From Bryobacteraceae bacterium (lineage in GTDB: Bacteria > Acidobacteriota > Terriglobia > Bryobacterales > Bryobacteraceae), in contig JAICLJ010000035.1 of NCBI GenBank assembly GCA_025927575.1, positions 1 to 34,589 of the forward strand: 34,589 nt of DNA, given 5' to 3'. Of the stretch, positions 25,316 through 34,491 are shown piece by piece; the first letter of the stretch is position 1, and each line of letters opens with the position of its first letter. Under the pieces are notes generated by a model, which worked only from the letters and a program-made list of their open reading frames with translations, made no database searches and was not told the origin of the DNA. Both the position numbers and the translations under genes were made by a program.

Positions 25316-25378
25316 GTACCAAGGGTACTAGATGGTACGGAGCGCTCGGTTCGCCCGTTCTCTTGGCGCCAATTTGGC
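25316..25378. promoter_or_regulatory. Cluster of short palindromes upstream of the methyltransferase gene
   Basis: GTACC (25316-25320) pairs with GGTAC (25334-25338). Further on TTGGCGCCAA (25363-25372) overlaps GCCAATTTGGC (25368-25378), so TTGGC/GCCAA half-sites occur three times. The gap 25209-25455 otherwise shows no gene and no clear promoter. Operator function is a guess. Confidence 0.25.
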
Positions 25379-25455
25379 AAATCCACCGACGATGTCGTAC
25401 CGTGATCTCAACGAGATTGGAATGAGCGCGCTTCGTCCGCCAATTTCCCCTAACG

Positions 25456-26262
25456 TTATGGACACACGGCGCCAGGCTTCTTGTGGCCGGCCATGAAGTG
25501 CAGATACTCGATGATTAACTGGATGTCTTTCGCCGGCAGCGAATCAAAATTGGGCATCCTGGTTCCAGCTCGAACGCTGCCTGCATTCATAATGAATTGG
25601 CGCAGAAGGCGCGGATTCCAATATTCCGTTACGCCGCAAGGCGAATTCAGTTCTGGCCCGAATGTTCCTCCAACGCCATTGACTGCGTGGCATTTCAGGC
25701 AGTGCGTGACGAACAGCGCCTGACCGGGTTTCGATCCACCGGGATCCAAGCCCGCTAAGGCCTCGGATGACGAAACCAATTCGATGGCATCCATCTGATA
25801 GGGCCATGGATATTCGTCGGGGCCGCCTGGTGGCGACACCCAGACCAGGTAACTCGGCGCCGGAGTTGAGAAGGTTCCGCTCCCAGGCGCCGGCTGCCAG
25901 TCTGCACCTTGCGCAGCATTGGCATCACGAATCGCAATCAACCCCTTGGCTTGCACCGCGCGAGCCAGGGGCATGATCGGAAGATATCCGTCCTTACAGC
26001 GGAAGCGCACGTACACGTCAGTTTTTGCATGACCGCCCGAGTCTAAATCCTTTAACACGTCACGCAGCCAGAAACCCTGATATCGCTGCTTCCGTTTATA
26101 GACGGGATCATCCACCTCAACGGAAGCAAGCGGATGCTGTTTGCGCAGGTGCGCGATCGATTCTTCATTGATCGGGAAGACTGCCAGCGGCGCTCCTGGC
26201 AGGGCAGCACACCACCCCACCATCGGCAGACAGATCATAGCGATCCGGACGAGTTTCGCCAA
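25456..26262 (-). CDS. Exported cytochrome c with N-terminal molybdopterin-oxidoreductase-like domain
   Basis: 268-aa periplasmic protein. A short signal (VRIAMICLPMVGWCAALPG) is followed by a domain of about 140 residues with FWLRDVLKDL, VRFRCKDGYLPIMPLA and YPWPYQMDAIEL, which resembles the substrate-domain fold of sulfite-oxidase-like proteins without the cofactor cysteine loop; this is a tentative match. The C-terminal part is a mono-haem cytochrome c: THCLKCH at 188-192 and axial Met236 in GTRMPNF. The start is TTG at 26262, 4 bases after the ThuA stop; ATG at 26238 is the alternative. Last gene of the minus-strand cluster; probably passes electrons from an upstream oxidoreductase. Confidence 0.8.
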   Translation of the reverse strand: MAKLVRIAMICLPMVGWCAALPGAPLAVFPINEESIAHLRKQHPLASVEVDDPVYKRKQRYQGFWLRDVLKDLDSGGHAKTDVYVRFRCKDGYLPIMPLARAVQAKGLIAIRDANAAQGADWQPAPGSGTFSTPAPSYLVWVSPPGGPDEYPWPYQMDAIELVSSSEALAGLDPGGSKPGQALFVTHCLKCHAVNGVGGTFGPELNSPCGVTEYWNPRLLRQFIMNAGSVRAGTRMPNFDSLPAKDIQLIIEYLHFMAGHKKPGAVCP

Positions 26263-26266
26263 AATC

Positions 26267-27283
26267 CTATTTCTCGCTTGGGCTATCGTCCGCCTTAAGA
26301 TCACCGAGCGCATACTGAATCCCCGCCAGCATGTGCTCCACGAACGGCCGCGAGAAATACACGTTCTCCTCGTGGCCGTGCGCTTCGTAGAATACACGGC
26401 CATTGCCGACGCGCTGGATATAACTTAATGCGTAATCACCATCGGTGCGACGTGTAGCGGCAGGCTCCTTGGCTTTATCTTCCTCACTCATTTTCTTGTA
26501 GTTGATGCTGGTCAACACGTGAACACGCTTGCGGCTGAACGAATCCTGCGCGAAGGTGTACGTCTCGTCTACAATCACGTAGCCGCCAGCCGGAAACATG
26601 GAAGTCAGCGGGCTGTTTGGATCGTCGATCTTGACGGTAATCAGAGTCGGATAGCTCCAGTGAAATTTGAAAAAGCCGCCGATCATTCTATTAAATTCCG
26701 GCCACGTGCCCGTCTCAGCCGTGGGGGCCGCCCCCGGCGAAGTGGGGCGCCCGCTTGTGTGGTACGAATCGGTTGCGGCGTGAATGCCAGCCAGGCCCTT
26801 GCCCCCTTTGACGAAGTCGAGAAGCGCTTGCCGGCGCTCCTGGGTGGCCGTTCTATCGTTCGGGTCATCCAAAAACTGTCCCGTGGTGCTATCCAGAAAG
26901 ATGGCATCATATTGCTTCAGATTTTCAGCATTGATCGCCGCGGGGTCGTACGTGATGGTCGTCATCCACGCGCCGGTCTTGTCTCCCAGATACTCAACCA
27001 TCTTCGCCGCCAGCGGAATAGACGTATGAACCCAGCCATTGGCCCTGCACAATACGAGCACATGACGAAGGGTTTGAGGTGACGCCAGCGGCTTGTCGGG
27101 CAATGCCGCCATCATCGCCGAGATATCAGAAGGATTCGCAAATTGTTTTTGCGGGCAGCCATGACTGAATCCCCCGCTAAATCCTTCCGCCGGGCAAGGC
27201 TTTGCCGGTTGCGTCGTCTGCGCCGGCAGAGTACCGCACAGCAACACAACACCACCGCATGCGGCGAGGATGAACTTCTTCAT
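26267..27283 (-). CDS. ThuA-like domain protein, secreted
   Basis: 338-aa periplasmic protein of the ThuA (trehalose utilisation) family, a class I glutamine-amidotransferase-like fold. The signal peptide is MKKFILAACGGVVLLCGTLP. ThuA landmarks follow: HVLVLCRANGWVHTS, YDAIFLDSTTGQF, FVKGGKGLAGIHAATDSYH, FNRMIGGFFKFHWSY, DETYTFAQDS and GRVFYEAHGHEENVY. The family is linked to sugar oxidation or turnover but lacks a proven reaction. ATG at 27283 is used since the open frame upstream to 27427 is not homologous and would bury the signal peptide. CGGAG is 12 bases upstream, a little far. It is followed directly by the cytochrome gene (4-base gap). Confidence 0.88.
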   Translation of the reverse strand: MKKFILAACGGVVLLCGTLPAQTTQPAKPCPAEGFSGGFSHGCPQKQFANPSDISAMMAALPDKPLASPQTLRHVLVLCRANGWVHTSIPLAAKMVEYLGDKTGAWMTTITYDPAAINAENLKQYDAIFLDSTTGQFLDDPNDRTATQERRQALLDFVKGGKGLAGIHAATDSYHTSGRPTSPGAAPTAETGTWPEFNRMIGGFFKFHWSYPTLITVKIDDPNSPLTSMFPAGGYVIVDETYTFAQDSFSRKRVHVLTSINYKKMSEEDKAKEPAATRRTDGDYALSYIQRVGNGRVFYEAHGHEENVYFSRPFVEHMLAGIQYALGDLKADDSPSEK

Positions 27284-27311
27284 GATGATTAAAAACTCCG
27301 TTTCTAGAAAA

Positions 27312-27458
27312 CTATCTCGAATTCTGCTGTCGAGTGCAAATGTCAGTGTAGGCTTTCGAGTAGCCAGACTGCTCTTGAGTTCGCAGGCGATAGAGTCGCA
27401 ATTCAGCAGCTTCTTTACGAGATTCAAGGGCGGCCTTCAAAAGCGATCGGCGATTCAT
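27312..27458 (-). CDS. Doubtful 48-codon ORF with a Tat-like start
   Basis: The 246-base gap between amidohydrolase and ThuA-like genes contains ATG at 27458 followed by NRRSLLKAAL and then a hydrophilic stretch (ESRKEAAELRLYRLRTQEQS) ending with TAG at 27312. The first ten residues look like the start of a twin-arginine signal, but the hydrophobic core is missing. No Shine-Dalgarno site is seen. It may be the relic of a deleted Tat-exported enzyme gene or a chance ORF. Confidence 0.25.
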   Translation of the reverse strand: MNRRSLLKAALESRKEAAELRLYRLRTQEQSGYSKAYTDICTRQQNSR

Positions 27459-27529
27459 GATTGATGTCTGAGAACTTGAATCATCGTCCTCGCTATTTAC
27501 CAGACACGGCCAACACCGCGCAGCGTTAT

Positions 27530-28579
27530 TCAGACAATGCCAGGGAACCAGCGTACGGGATTGTCATAGAAGATCTTGCGGAGCAGCTTTTCAGGCAGCC
27601 CTAGTCCCTGCGTTGGGTGGCCGTGATAGCTCATGTCGCTGCTTTGCGCAAAAAAATTCCAATCCCGCTCGTGCGCTGTTTGGACCGATTGCCATGCCTG
27701 CTGCTCGGTCTGGGTGCGCCAGACAAAATCGGTGCCGTACGTGATCCGGTCTTGATAACGGTTCAAGAACTCACGCACTGCCTTGTGATCTCCGGCGGCA
27801 AGATATCTTACGCGCGCAGCCATATCCACCGCAAAGTTCGGGTACTTGTCCAACCGCTTGCCCAACGCCGGCAGATCGCTTTCATTGCTGCCGAGATGGC
27901 ATCCGACAACTCGCAGCTTCGGATATTTCGCAATCACGCGATCGCGCGCGGCCAGGATCTCTTCTTTCGCGGGCGCTCCTTTGCGGCCGTATTGATACCA
28001 CTCCGGATGCTTGCTGTAATATCCCACCTCGGGGTTGGTCGAATCGAGCGGCAGCCATGCCCCGTCGGGCTCGGCGAGATGCGCGACGAGAGTCTTGCCC
28101 TGCTTCTGAATCGCTTCGTAGATGGGAAACAGCGCAGGATTATCGGGCATCAGGTATGCGCCCGATTTCGCTCTAATTCCCATGCCGATGTTCTTCCAGA
28201 TTTTCACTGCGATGGCGCCTTGATTAAACCAGCCCTTCAGACCAGCGATGGTGGTCTCGGCGAAATCGGGCCGTTCGAATGGACGTGCATCGAACGAGGC
28301 AGCCCAGGACACCAGCCCATTGCTCTCCCGGTGCAGTTTTGCGGCGCCAAGCAATTGTTCATCCAGGTCGGACGGCTCATCGCCGGTTGCCCTTGAAACG
28401 CAAATCGTCAGTGCTCTCCATCGCGTCTGCCGGAAGCCGGCTAAAATCTCGGGCGCGCTTCGGTTCAAGTGAATGTGGGTATCGATGCGCTCGAACGGCG
28501 GATGGGCTGCTTCTCCCACCAGGAAAGGAGAAGCCGCCAACCCCGCAAGTAATTCACGTCTGGTCATTGCGATTTTCAT
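27530..28579 (-). CDS. Amidohydrolase-family metal-dependent hydrolase, Tat-exported
   Basis: 349-aa TIM-barrel amidohydrolase (amidohydrolase_2 group). A twin-arginine-like signal (MTRRELLAGLAASPFLVGEA) precedes the metal motif DTHIHL. The rest shows AVKIWKNIGM (Lys strand), TLVAHLAEPDGAW, RVVGCHLGSNESD (His strand) and ITYGTDFVW (metal-ligand Asp). Relatives hydrolyse or decarboxylate ring compounds and lactones; the substrate here is unknown, but sugar lactone is reasonable next to a quinoprotein-like gene. Translation may start at ATG 28579 or at 28567, 12 bases on. The receptor stop is only 4 bases upstream, so they are co-transcribed. No obvious ribosome site is seen. Confidence 0.87.
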   Translation of the reverse strand: MKIAMTRRELLAGLAASPFLVGEAAHPPFERIDTHIHLNRSAPEILAGFRQTRWRALTICVSRATGDEPSDLDEQLLGAAKLHRESNGLVSWAASFDARPFERPDFAETTIAGLKGWFNQGAIAVKIWKNIGMGIRAKSGAYLMPDNPALFPIYEAIQKQGKTLVAHLAEPDGAWLPLDSTNPEVGYYSKHPEWYQYGRKGAPAKEEILAARDRVIAKYPKLRVVGCHLGSNESDLPALGKRLDKYPNFAVDMAARVRYLAAGDHKAVREFLNRYQDRITYGTDFVWRTQTEQQAWQSVQTAHERDWNFFAQSSDMSYHGHPTQGLGLPEKLLRKIFYDNPVRWFPGIV

Positions 28580-28583
28580 AGTC

Positions 28584-31500
28584 TTAGAACGATAGCTTCA
28601 GCCCGAATCGGAATTGGCGCTGATCCATGTTCGCGCTCGTGATGCTGAGGAAATTTCCCGAAGAAACGTTTGCGCTCGGCGCGAGGAAATGCGGAGTGTT
28701 CGATACGTTATCCGATTCGGCGCGGAACTGCAGGTTAAATCGCTCATTGATGGGAAACGTTCGAAACACACTGACGTTGGCGTTGTAGGTTGCAGGAGCG
28801 CGTAGAGTATTGCGGCCCGACGTGCCGAACCGGACGGCCGTTACCGGCGCATAGGCCTTTGGATCATAGTATGGGTGACCGGCTCCAATTCCGCCCAACT
28901 TCGCAACCGTAGGCAGAATCTGATCGGCAGTCTGGCTATTGCTTGGAGCATTCAGCGAAGCGCCCGAAGCCGTCACCGTGAAAGGAAGGCCGGAGTAAGC
29001 GCTGAGTGTGCCGTTGACTTGCCATCCACCCAGGACATGGCTTGCCAGCCCATTCTGGAAATAGGTCTTGCCCTTCCCGAACGGCAGATCATACAATCCG
29101 CCAATCTGGAAATTGTTCGGAATGTCGAAGCCCGAGACGGCTCTGTTTCGAGCGATTTCCGGAGCGTAGTTAAAGAGTAAGCCAACGCGCCCGTCGTCAT
29201 CTGCCATGTCAATCGACTTCGACCGCGTGTAAGCTCCCTTAATCATCAAACCGTTGGAGAAGCGGCGATTGATGCCGATCTGGAGCGAAGTGTAATGCGA
29301 ACTCAACCAACCGTCTTCAAACAGGGTCGAAACCTTGCGTCCGAGCGTCGCGTTCAGAGGAAGTCCAGCAGTTCCGCTACCTGGATACCCGGCGTTCATT
29401 TCATGATCGACAAACTGATGCGTCGTGGCGGTGCCGACAAATGCGGCGCTCACCACAAATTTACTGGGAAGCTGCCGCTCGACTGTGAAGTTATACGACT
29501 GGATGTAGCCACGGTGCAGTAAGCCGGGGAACGGGCTACGGCTAATTACGGTCGACGTCGGGACCGGAGCGATGCCGGTCGAAAGATCAGGCACGATAAC
29601 CGGAGGAATGCCCGCTGAAATGGATGCATACGGAGTGTAGCTGTTTGGCCCGGTGAAACTCTGCGGAATCGTCAGAGGATAGGGGTCGCGGAAGACACGC
29701 GACATCGGCAATGGATCGTAGCTGATGCCGTAACCCATACGAACTACTGTGGATTCGTTGATCCGGTAGGCGAGGCCCACGCGCGGCGCAAACATCTTAT
29801 GGCTGACCGTCACCCCGGCATTCTCGTCGTTGTCGCCGACACCGCCAATAATGATATTACCGGTCGCCAGGTCGAAACGGCCCAGACCCGAGTTGGTGCG
29901 CCGAACGAGTGGATACAGTTCGTATCTCAATCCAAGGTCGAGCGTGAGTTTTCGAGTAACCTGCCAGCGATCCCTGCCATACCAGCCAAACTGCCATTCG
30001 CGGCCCGTCAGATATTGATTCTGCAACGTTTTGCCGACCGATTGATCGAGGCCTAGCAAAAACGCGGCATACGCATTGAATTGATTCGGCGATTTGCCGC
30101 CATTCAGGCCGGTGACCGCACCATCAAATGTGAACAATCCACGCGGGCCGAAATTTCCGGCTTCCGGCTGCCATTGATTGAGTTGAAAGCGAATCATATC
30201 GAACCCAAACCGGAATTCATGAGCGCCATGAGTCCACGTCAGGTTGTGGCTGTTTGTCCAGGTTTGATCGTTGCGCCAGAAGGGACTATAGTTCGCCGTT
30301 TGGCCCAGGCTGCTAAAGCCCGTAATGTTGAAAATCGGGAATCCGCTTTGCCGGATGTCCGGGCCGTTCGTACCGGGAATACCGAGCTCCAGTCCGACGT
30401 TCGTGCCAAAAAAGCTATCCGTGCCGTGCTGGCCCATGCGGCTGAATCCGAGTACTTCATCGAAGAGCAGATTGGGTGTGATGATCCAACTGTGACCAAG
30501 CGTCGCTAACTGCGTCAGTGTGGGCGCCGTCTCCGCGCCATTTCCGTTGCAAAGTCCCGTGCCGCCTGCCGCGCCCAAGCTGAAGGGACAATCCACCAGC
30601 GCCTTCATGACGCTGTACTTGCCGAATATGTGATGGCTCAGTGTGCGGTTCCAATCGATCTTCGCATCGATGTTGTCACGATCCAAAGCTTGCGTGCCGG
30701 AGCTGAAATAATTGGAGGTCGTTCCTGGCTGATTCGGCATAGGAATCAGACTTTGAAGCTTCGCAGCAATCGGGTTGATTCTGGACGCAGGTATGATGTT
30801 GTTCTGCCCGGACGATTGAATCAGCGCCCGGCCCTTTCCGGTTGAGTCCCCGGTGAGTGGATCATAGATGGACGTTCCATAGCTGCTGAAGTCTCCCAGG
30901 CGCTGTGCGGCCGTGGGAACCGTAGCCAACGTGGAATAGTTTGTCCGTTCCCGCGTGCCCTCCCAACTTCCGAAGAAGAAGAGCTTGTTCTTGACGATAG
31001 GTCCGCCCAGGGTGCCGCCATCGATATTGTGCAGGCTGAAAGGCTTGCCCTTACCGTAGTAAAAGAAATTGCGTGCTTCGAGCATGCTGTTGTCCCAGTA
31101 CGCGAATGCAACGCCATGGAACTCGTTCGTTCCCGACTTCGTCGTGATAGTCACCGCCGCGCCGCCCGCCATGCCTTGTTCAGCGTCGAAGCTGCTGGTG
31201 GTGACGTTGACGGTTTCGATGGTCTCCTCCGGCGGAACATACAGCGTCGCGTGAGGAAGCCACACGAAGACATCCGCTGCTCCATCGACACGCGTATTGT
31301 TGTTATTCCGATTGGTTCCGTTCACGTTTGTGCTGAGCGGGCGCTGCGGAGTATCGGTAATGGAGTTCGTAAAGACCGCGGGCGTCGCGCCTGGCACCAG
31401 ATTGAAAAGACTTTGAAAATTCCGATAATTGGGCAGCGGCAGATTCGCCAACTCGTGCGGGCTAAGCTCCGTATGAGTATCGGACTTATCGGTCTGCAAT

Positions 31501-31886
31501 GCCATAGCGGCTCCGGTTACCGTGACGTTCTGAGCCTGAGAGCCCACTTGCATCTGCACGTCGACGCGGGTGACGGTGTTTATAGTGGCTGTCACGCCGG
31601 TCGTCGTTACCGCGCTGAATCCTGTGGCCGTTACATGGATTTCGTAAACGCCCGGTAAAACGTTGCCGATCGTAAAGCGTCCGGCAGCATCTGTGGTGAC
31701 TTCGCGGGTTTCGCCGGTTTGCGGGTTAACGGCTTTGACGTCAGCCTTGGGGATTACCGCACCGCTTTGGTCAGTCACGGTTCCCACTATCGAGCCATAA
31801 AGAACCTGGGCGCTCGCCACTGGTGAACCCAGCGTAAGCACCATGAAAAGCATAAACGAAAAGACAGCAATCAATCGCCGCACCAT
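28584..31886 (-). CDS. Oar-like TonB-dependent outer-membrane receptor
   Basis: 1100-aa outer-membrane protein. A signal peptide (RRLIAVFSFMLFMVLTLGSP region) leads into a carboxypeptidase-regulatory-like domain (about 30-115: GSIVGTVTDQSGAVIPKADV, GRFTIGNVLPGVYEIHVTAT). Then come a TonB plug (LSPHELANLPLPNYRNFQSL), an Asn-rich loop (NGTNRNNNNTRVDG) and a long barrel ending QFRFGLKLSF with the usual terminal aromatic. It is a different paralogue from the receptor at 15-18 kb. AGGGGAG sits just before ATG 31886 and GTG 31883, so the start is one of these; the GTG at 31898 includes the ribosome site and is rejected. Its place inside the cluster suggests it imports the substrate of the neighbouring enzymes. 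Confidence 0.9.
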   Translation of the reverse strand: MVRRLIAVFSFMLFMVLTLGSPVASAQVLYGSIVGTVTDQSGAVIPKADVKAVNPQTGETREVTTDAAGRFTIGNVLPGVYEIHVTATGFSAVTTTGVTATINTVTRVDVQMQVGSQAQNVTVTGAAMALQTDKSDTHTELSPHELANLPLPNYRNFQSLFNLVPGATPAVFTNSITDTPQRPLSTNVNGTNRNNNNTRVDGAADVFVWLPHATLYVPPEETIETVNVTTSSFDAEQGMAGGAAVTITTKSGTNEFHGVAFAYWDNSMLEARNFFYYGKGKPFSLHNIDGGTLGGPIVKNKLFFFGSWEGTRERTNYSTLATVPTAAQRLGDFSSYGTSIYDPLTGDSTGKGRALIQSSGQNNIIPASRINPIAAKLQSLIPMPNQPGTTSNYFSSGTQALDRDNIDAKIDWNRTLSHHIFGKYSVMKALVDCPFSLGAAGGTGLCNGNGAETAPTLTQLATLGHSWIITPNLLFDEVLGFSRMGQHGTDSFFGTNVGLELGIPGTNGPDIRQSGFPIFNITGFSSLGQTANYSPFWRNDQTWTNSHNLTWTHGAHEFRFGFDMIRFQLNQWQPEAGNFGPRGLFTFDGAVTGLNGGKSPNQFNAYAAFLLGLDQSVGKTLQNQYLTGREWQFGWYGRDRWQVTRKLTLDLGLRYELYPLVRRTNSGLGRFDLATGNIIIGGVGDNDENAGVTVSHKMFAPRVGLAYRINESTVVRMGYGISYDPLPMSRVFRDPYPLTIPQSFTGPNSYTPYASISAGIPPVIVPDLSTGIAPVPTSTVISRSPFPGLLHRGYIQSYNFTVERQLPSKFVVSAAFVGTATTHQFVDHEMNAGYPGSGTAGLPLNATLGRKVSTLFEDGWLSSHYTSLQIGINRRFSNGLMIKGAYTRSKSIDMADDDGRVGLLFNYAPEIARNRAVSGFDIPNNFQIGGLYDLPFGKGKTYFQNGLASHVLGGWQVNGTLSAYSGLPFTVTASGASLNAPSNSQTADQILPTVAKLGGIGAGHPYYDPKAYAPVTAVRFGTSGRNTLRAPATYNANVSVFRTFPINERFNLQFRAESDNVSNTPHFLAPSANVSSGNFLSITSANMDQRQFRFGLKLSF

Positions 31887-31987
31887 ATCTCCCCTCACTC
31901 TCCAAATCGGGTTTGCCGTCTGCGGTAAACCCTTTCTCGCCGATTACACTCGAACCTGGTCCTTCCGGATCGTCCGTTTTAGCTACC

Positions 31988-32914
31988 TCACGAGAGATTC
32001 TTCAGACTCGCTTCGATCAACTCTCTCGTGGGTTCATACGCATCGCCGCCACCGCTCCACTCCATTGAGAAATAGCCGCGGTAGCCGGCCTTCTTGGCAA
32101 TTGCGAAAATCTGGTCTACATCGACGCGCAAAGTCTTGCCTCCGTGATGCTCGACGTTCTTCACGTGACTGATATTGAACGCGTGCGCAAACAGTGCCCG
32201 TAGAGCGCGATTGTCGTATTCCTGGTCGTCCTGAATTTGCATGGAATTACAGAAATCGGGCAGTGCGCGCAGAAACGGCGTATTGACCGTTTCGATCACT
32301 TTGACGACTCGAAAAGGGTCCTCGCTCGCTGGATTGTCGTTTTCGAGGTTGATCACGATGTTCTTCCGGGCGCCGTACTCCGCGAGACGCTTCAACGTCT
32401 GTACCGCGCAATCGATATCGCCGGGCGCTTGCGGTCGTGGCAAATGCACTCGAATACTCGGCGACTCCAGGATCACGGCGGCGTCCACCCACTGGTGATA
32501 GGCCTCCAGACCGGTGGCCTGATCCTCGGGCGTTGCGCTGCAAATCCGTACTCGTGCATCGGCCGTAATGTTTACGACACGAAGTCCAGTCTGTTTGAAG
32601 GACCGGGCAAGGTCGTGTACGTAATCCGGCTCCAGCGATTCGAAATGGCGGCCCCAAGGCTCAATGCCGGGCACGTGGAGCTTGCTGGCAATATACTCGC
32701 CGAACTGCGGCAGCGTCATGCCGCTCTCGGCAGTGCCTTTGTCGCGGCTACGCGGTGAAACGATCTGAGCACGAAACGGATAGGAAGAAACCGCGAGTCT
32801 CTGCCGAGGATCGGTGGGGAAATTGACCGCAGGGTTCGCACCCCGCAACGAGGTGGCCGCCGCTACCGCGAGCGATAGCCCCAGGAACTCACGCCGTCCG
32901 ATGATCAATTCCAT
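31988..32914 (-). CDS. Sugar-phosphate isomerase/epimerase-like TIM-barrel protein, exported
   Basis: 308-aa xylose-isomerase-like protein (AP endonuclease 2 superfamily). A Tat-type signal (GRREFLGLSLAVAAATSLRG) indicates export, which is unusual for true sugar-phosphate isomerases but common in this lineage. Predicted metal ligands are Glu in NIVINLENDNP, Asp in ALPDFCN, His in NISHVKNVEHH and Glu in YFSMEWSGG, in the order expected for this fold. It may act on free sugars or keto-sugars in the periplasm. The start is fixed by AGGAG at 32921-32925. The gap to the quinoprotein-like gene is 11 bases and its TAG overlaps the ribosome site region. A 101-base gap before the receptor holds no ORF. 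Confidence 0.88.
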   Translation of the reverse strand: MELIIGRREFLGLSLAVAAATSLRGANPAVNFPTDPRQRLAVSSYPFRAQIVSPRSRDKGTAESGMTLPQFGEYIASKLHVPGIEPWGRHFESLEPDYVHDLARSFKQTGLRVVNITADARVRICSATPEDQATGLEAYHQWVDAAVILESPSIRVHLPRPQAPGDIDCAVQTLKRLAEYGARKNIVINLENDNPASEDPFRVVKVIETVNTPFLRALPDFCNSMQIQDDQEYDNRALRALFAHAFNISHVKNVEHHGGKTLRVDVDQIFAIAKKAGYRGYFSMEWSGGGDAYEPTRELIEASLKNLS

Positions 32915-32925
32915 GTCGTTCTCCT

Positions 32926-34491
32926 CTATTGCGGCAACGTGAACGCGAACAGACTGTCATGTGCGGCGAGCAGCACGTACTGACGGCCGTCTAATTCATA
33001 TGTGATCGGAGCGTTGTCCATGGCCCCGCCGAGATTCGTGTGCCAAAGCGTTCGGCCCTCTGCGGGATCTAATGCCAGCGCATTGCCGGAGTTGTCACCG
33101 GTGAACAGCAGGTTCCCCGCTGTGCTCAGCACTCCCATGTAAGCGCTGCCCTGCCCGATCTCGTGCGTCCAGCGGATCTTGCCGGTTTTGTAATCAATCG
33201 CTTCTATGAACTCCCGCGCCCACAGCTTGTCGTCACGGCCGCCCCATCCTTCGGGCTTCGCGTCTGTGTCGGTCAGAAAGAAAAGGCTATACCCCTGCTC
33301 CGCATGAAGATAAAACAAACCGGTCTCGGGATCGAACGACGGAGTCTGCCAGTTGGTTCCACCATGAGCACTGGGACTAAGAAGCCGCCCATCGGTCGCC
33401 GGGTCTTTCGCGGTGTCGCGAATGGGCTTGCCTTTCGCATTCGCTCCCTTCGACCAATTGATGTTCACGTAAGGCACGCTTAGCAAGTTCTCACCGTTGG
33501 TGCGATCCAGCACGAAGAAGTATCCGTTGCGGCTGGCCTGCGCAAGCAGTTTCCTACGCTTGCCTTGGAATTCGGCATCGAACAGTACGGGTATCTGCAC
33601 GGCATCCCAGTCATGCGTGTCGTGCGGCGAGGCCTGAAAATACCAAACCATCTTTCCTGTGTCAGGATTCAGCGCCACAATCGAGCACGTCCACAGATCA
33701 TCGCCCTTGCGACCTTGCCCCGCCATTACTGGATTCGGATTGCCGGTCGCCCAGTACAGCAGGTTCAATTCGGGGTCGTAAGTACCCGGCATCCAGGTCA
33801 TTCCACCGCCGTGCTGCATGGCTTCGGCATTAGGCCATGTCTCCGAACCCGGCTCACCGGGCCGCGGCTCCGAATTCCAGCGCCACTGCACATCGCCCGT
33901 TTCCGGGTCCCGCGATTCTAAAAAGCCGGGGACGTCCATGGAATCGCCGCTGACGCCGATCAGCACGTGGTTGCGAATGACGATCGGAGCCGTAGTCGAA
34001 AAGTATTCGAGCTTCAGATCGGCGATTTGCTTATTCCAGCGCTCTTTTCCATCCCGGATATTCAACGAAACGAGGTGATTATCGGGCGTCTCGAAGAACA
34101 GCCAGTTGCCGTAGATGCCCACACCGCGATTTCCGATATGGTCGCCCCCGGACGACTTCCAGACGTAGTGCCACAGCTCGCGGCCCGTACGCGCGTCAAT
34201 CGCCCAAACGTTATCGGGAGTCGTGAAATAGAGCACTCCATTGACTTCCAGCGGCGTCGATTTGATAGAGGTTGAGTTCGCCCGATAGACCCAGGCCAGC
34301 GACAACGACCGTACGTTCGAAGCATTGATCTGAGATAAGGTGCTGTAGCGCCTTCCCGAATAATCGCCGTGGAACGACGGCCACGTATCTGTGGGTGGTT
34401 GCAACAATTTGGCAGGATCGAGCCCCTGGCCGCAGAGGAGAAGCGGCGCCGCTGTCAACACGAGCGCAAGCAGCCATGACCTGCGCTTCAT
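32926..34491 (-). CDS. Quinoprotein-like eight-bladed beta-propeller (methanol/ethanol dehydrogenase family), possibly without PQQ
   Basis: 521-aa periplasmic protein with signal peptide MKRRSWLLALVLTAAPLLLC and repeated propeller tryptophan-docking motifs such as GRELWHYVW, GDVQWRWN, GKMVWYFQASPHDTHDWDAV and GRTLWHTNLG. In methanol dehydrogenase the cofactor is held by a vicinal Cys-Cys pair; here the equivalent stretch reads SGGDHIGNRGVG with no cysteines. The Glu calcium ligand region reads GVSGDSMDVPG. Asn in ATGNPNP and Asp in HDTHDWDAV are kept. This fits the group I recall as acidobacterial 'empty' quinoproteins, though PQQ binding is not excluded. The ATG overlaps the preceding cytochrome stop (ATGA) with GGAG 8 bases upstream, so the two are coupled. 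Confidence 0.88.
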   Translation of the reverse strand: MKRRSWLLALVLTAAPLLLCGQGLDPAKLLQPPTDTWPSFHGDYSGRRYSTLSQINASNVRSLSLAWVYRANSTSIKSTPLEVNGVLYFTTPDNVWAIDARTGRELWHYVWKSSGGDHIGNRGVGIYGNWLFFETPDNHLVSLNIRDGKERWNKQIADLKLEYFSTTAPIVIRNHVLIGVSGDSMDVPGFLESRDPETGDVQWRWNSEPRPGEPGSETWPNAEAMQHGGGMTWMPGTYDPELNLLYWATGNPNPVMAGQGRKGDDLWTCSIVALNPDTGKMVWYFQASPHDTHDWDAVQIPVLFDAEFQGKRRKLLAQASRNGYFFVLDRTNGENLLSVPYVNINWSKGANAKGKPIRDTAKDPATDGRLLSPSAHGGTNWQTPSFDPETGLFYLHAEQGYSLFFLTDTDAKPEGWGGRDDKLWAREFIEAIDYKTGKIRWTHEIGQGSAYMGVLSTAGNLLFTGDNSGNALALDPAEGRTLWHTNLGGAMDNAPITYELDGRQYVLLAAHDSLFAFTLPQ

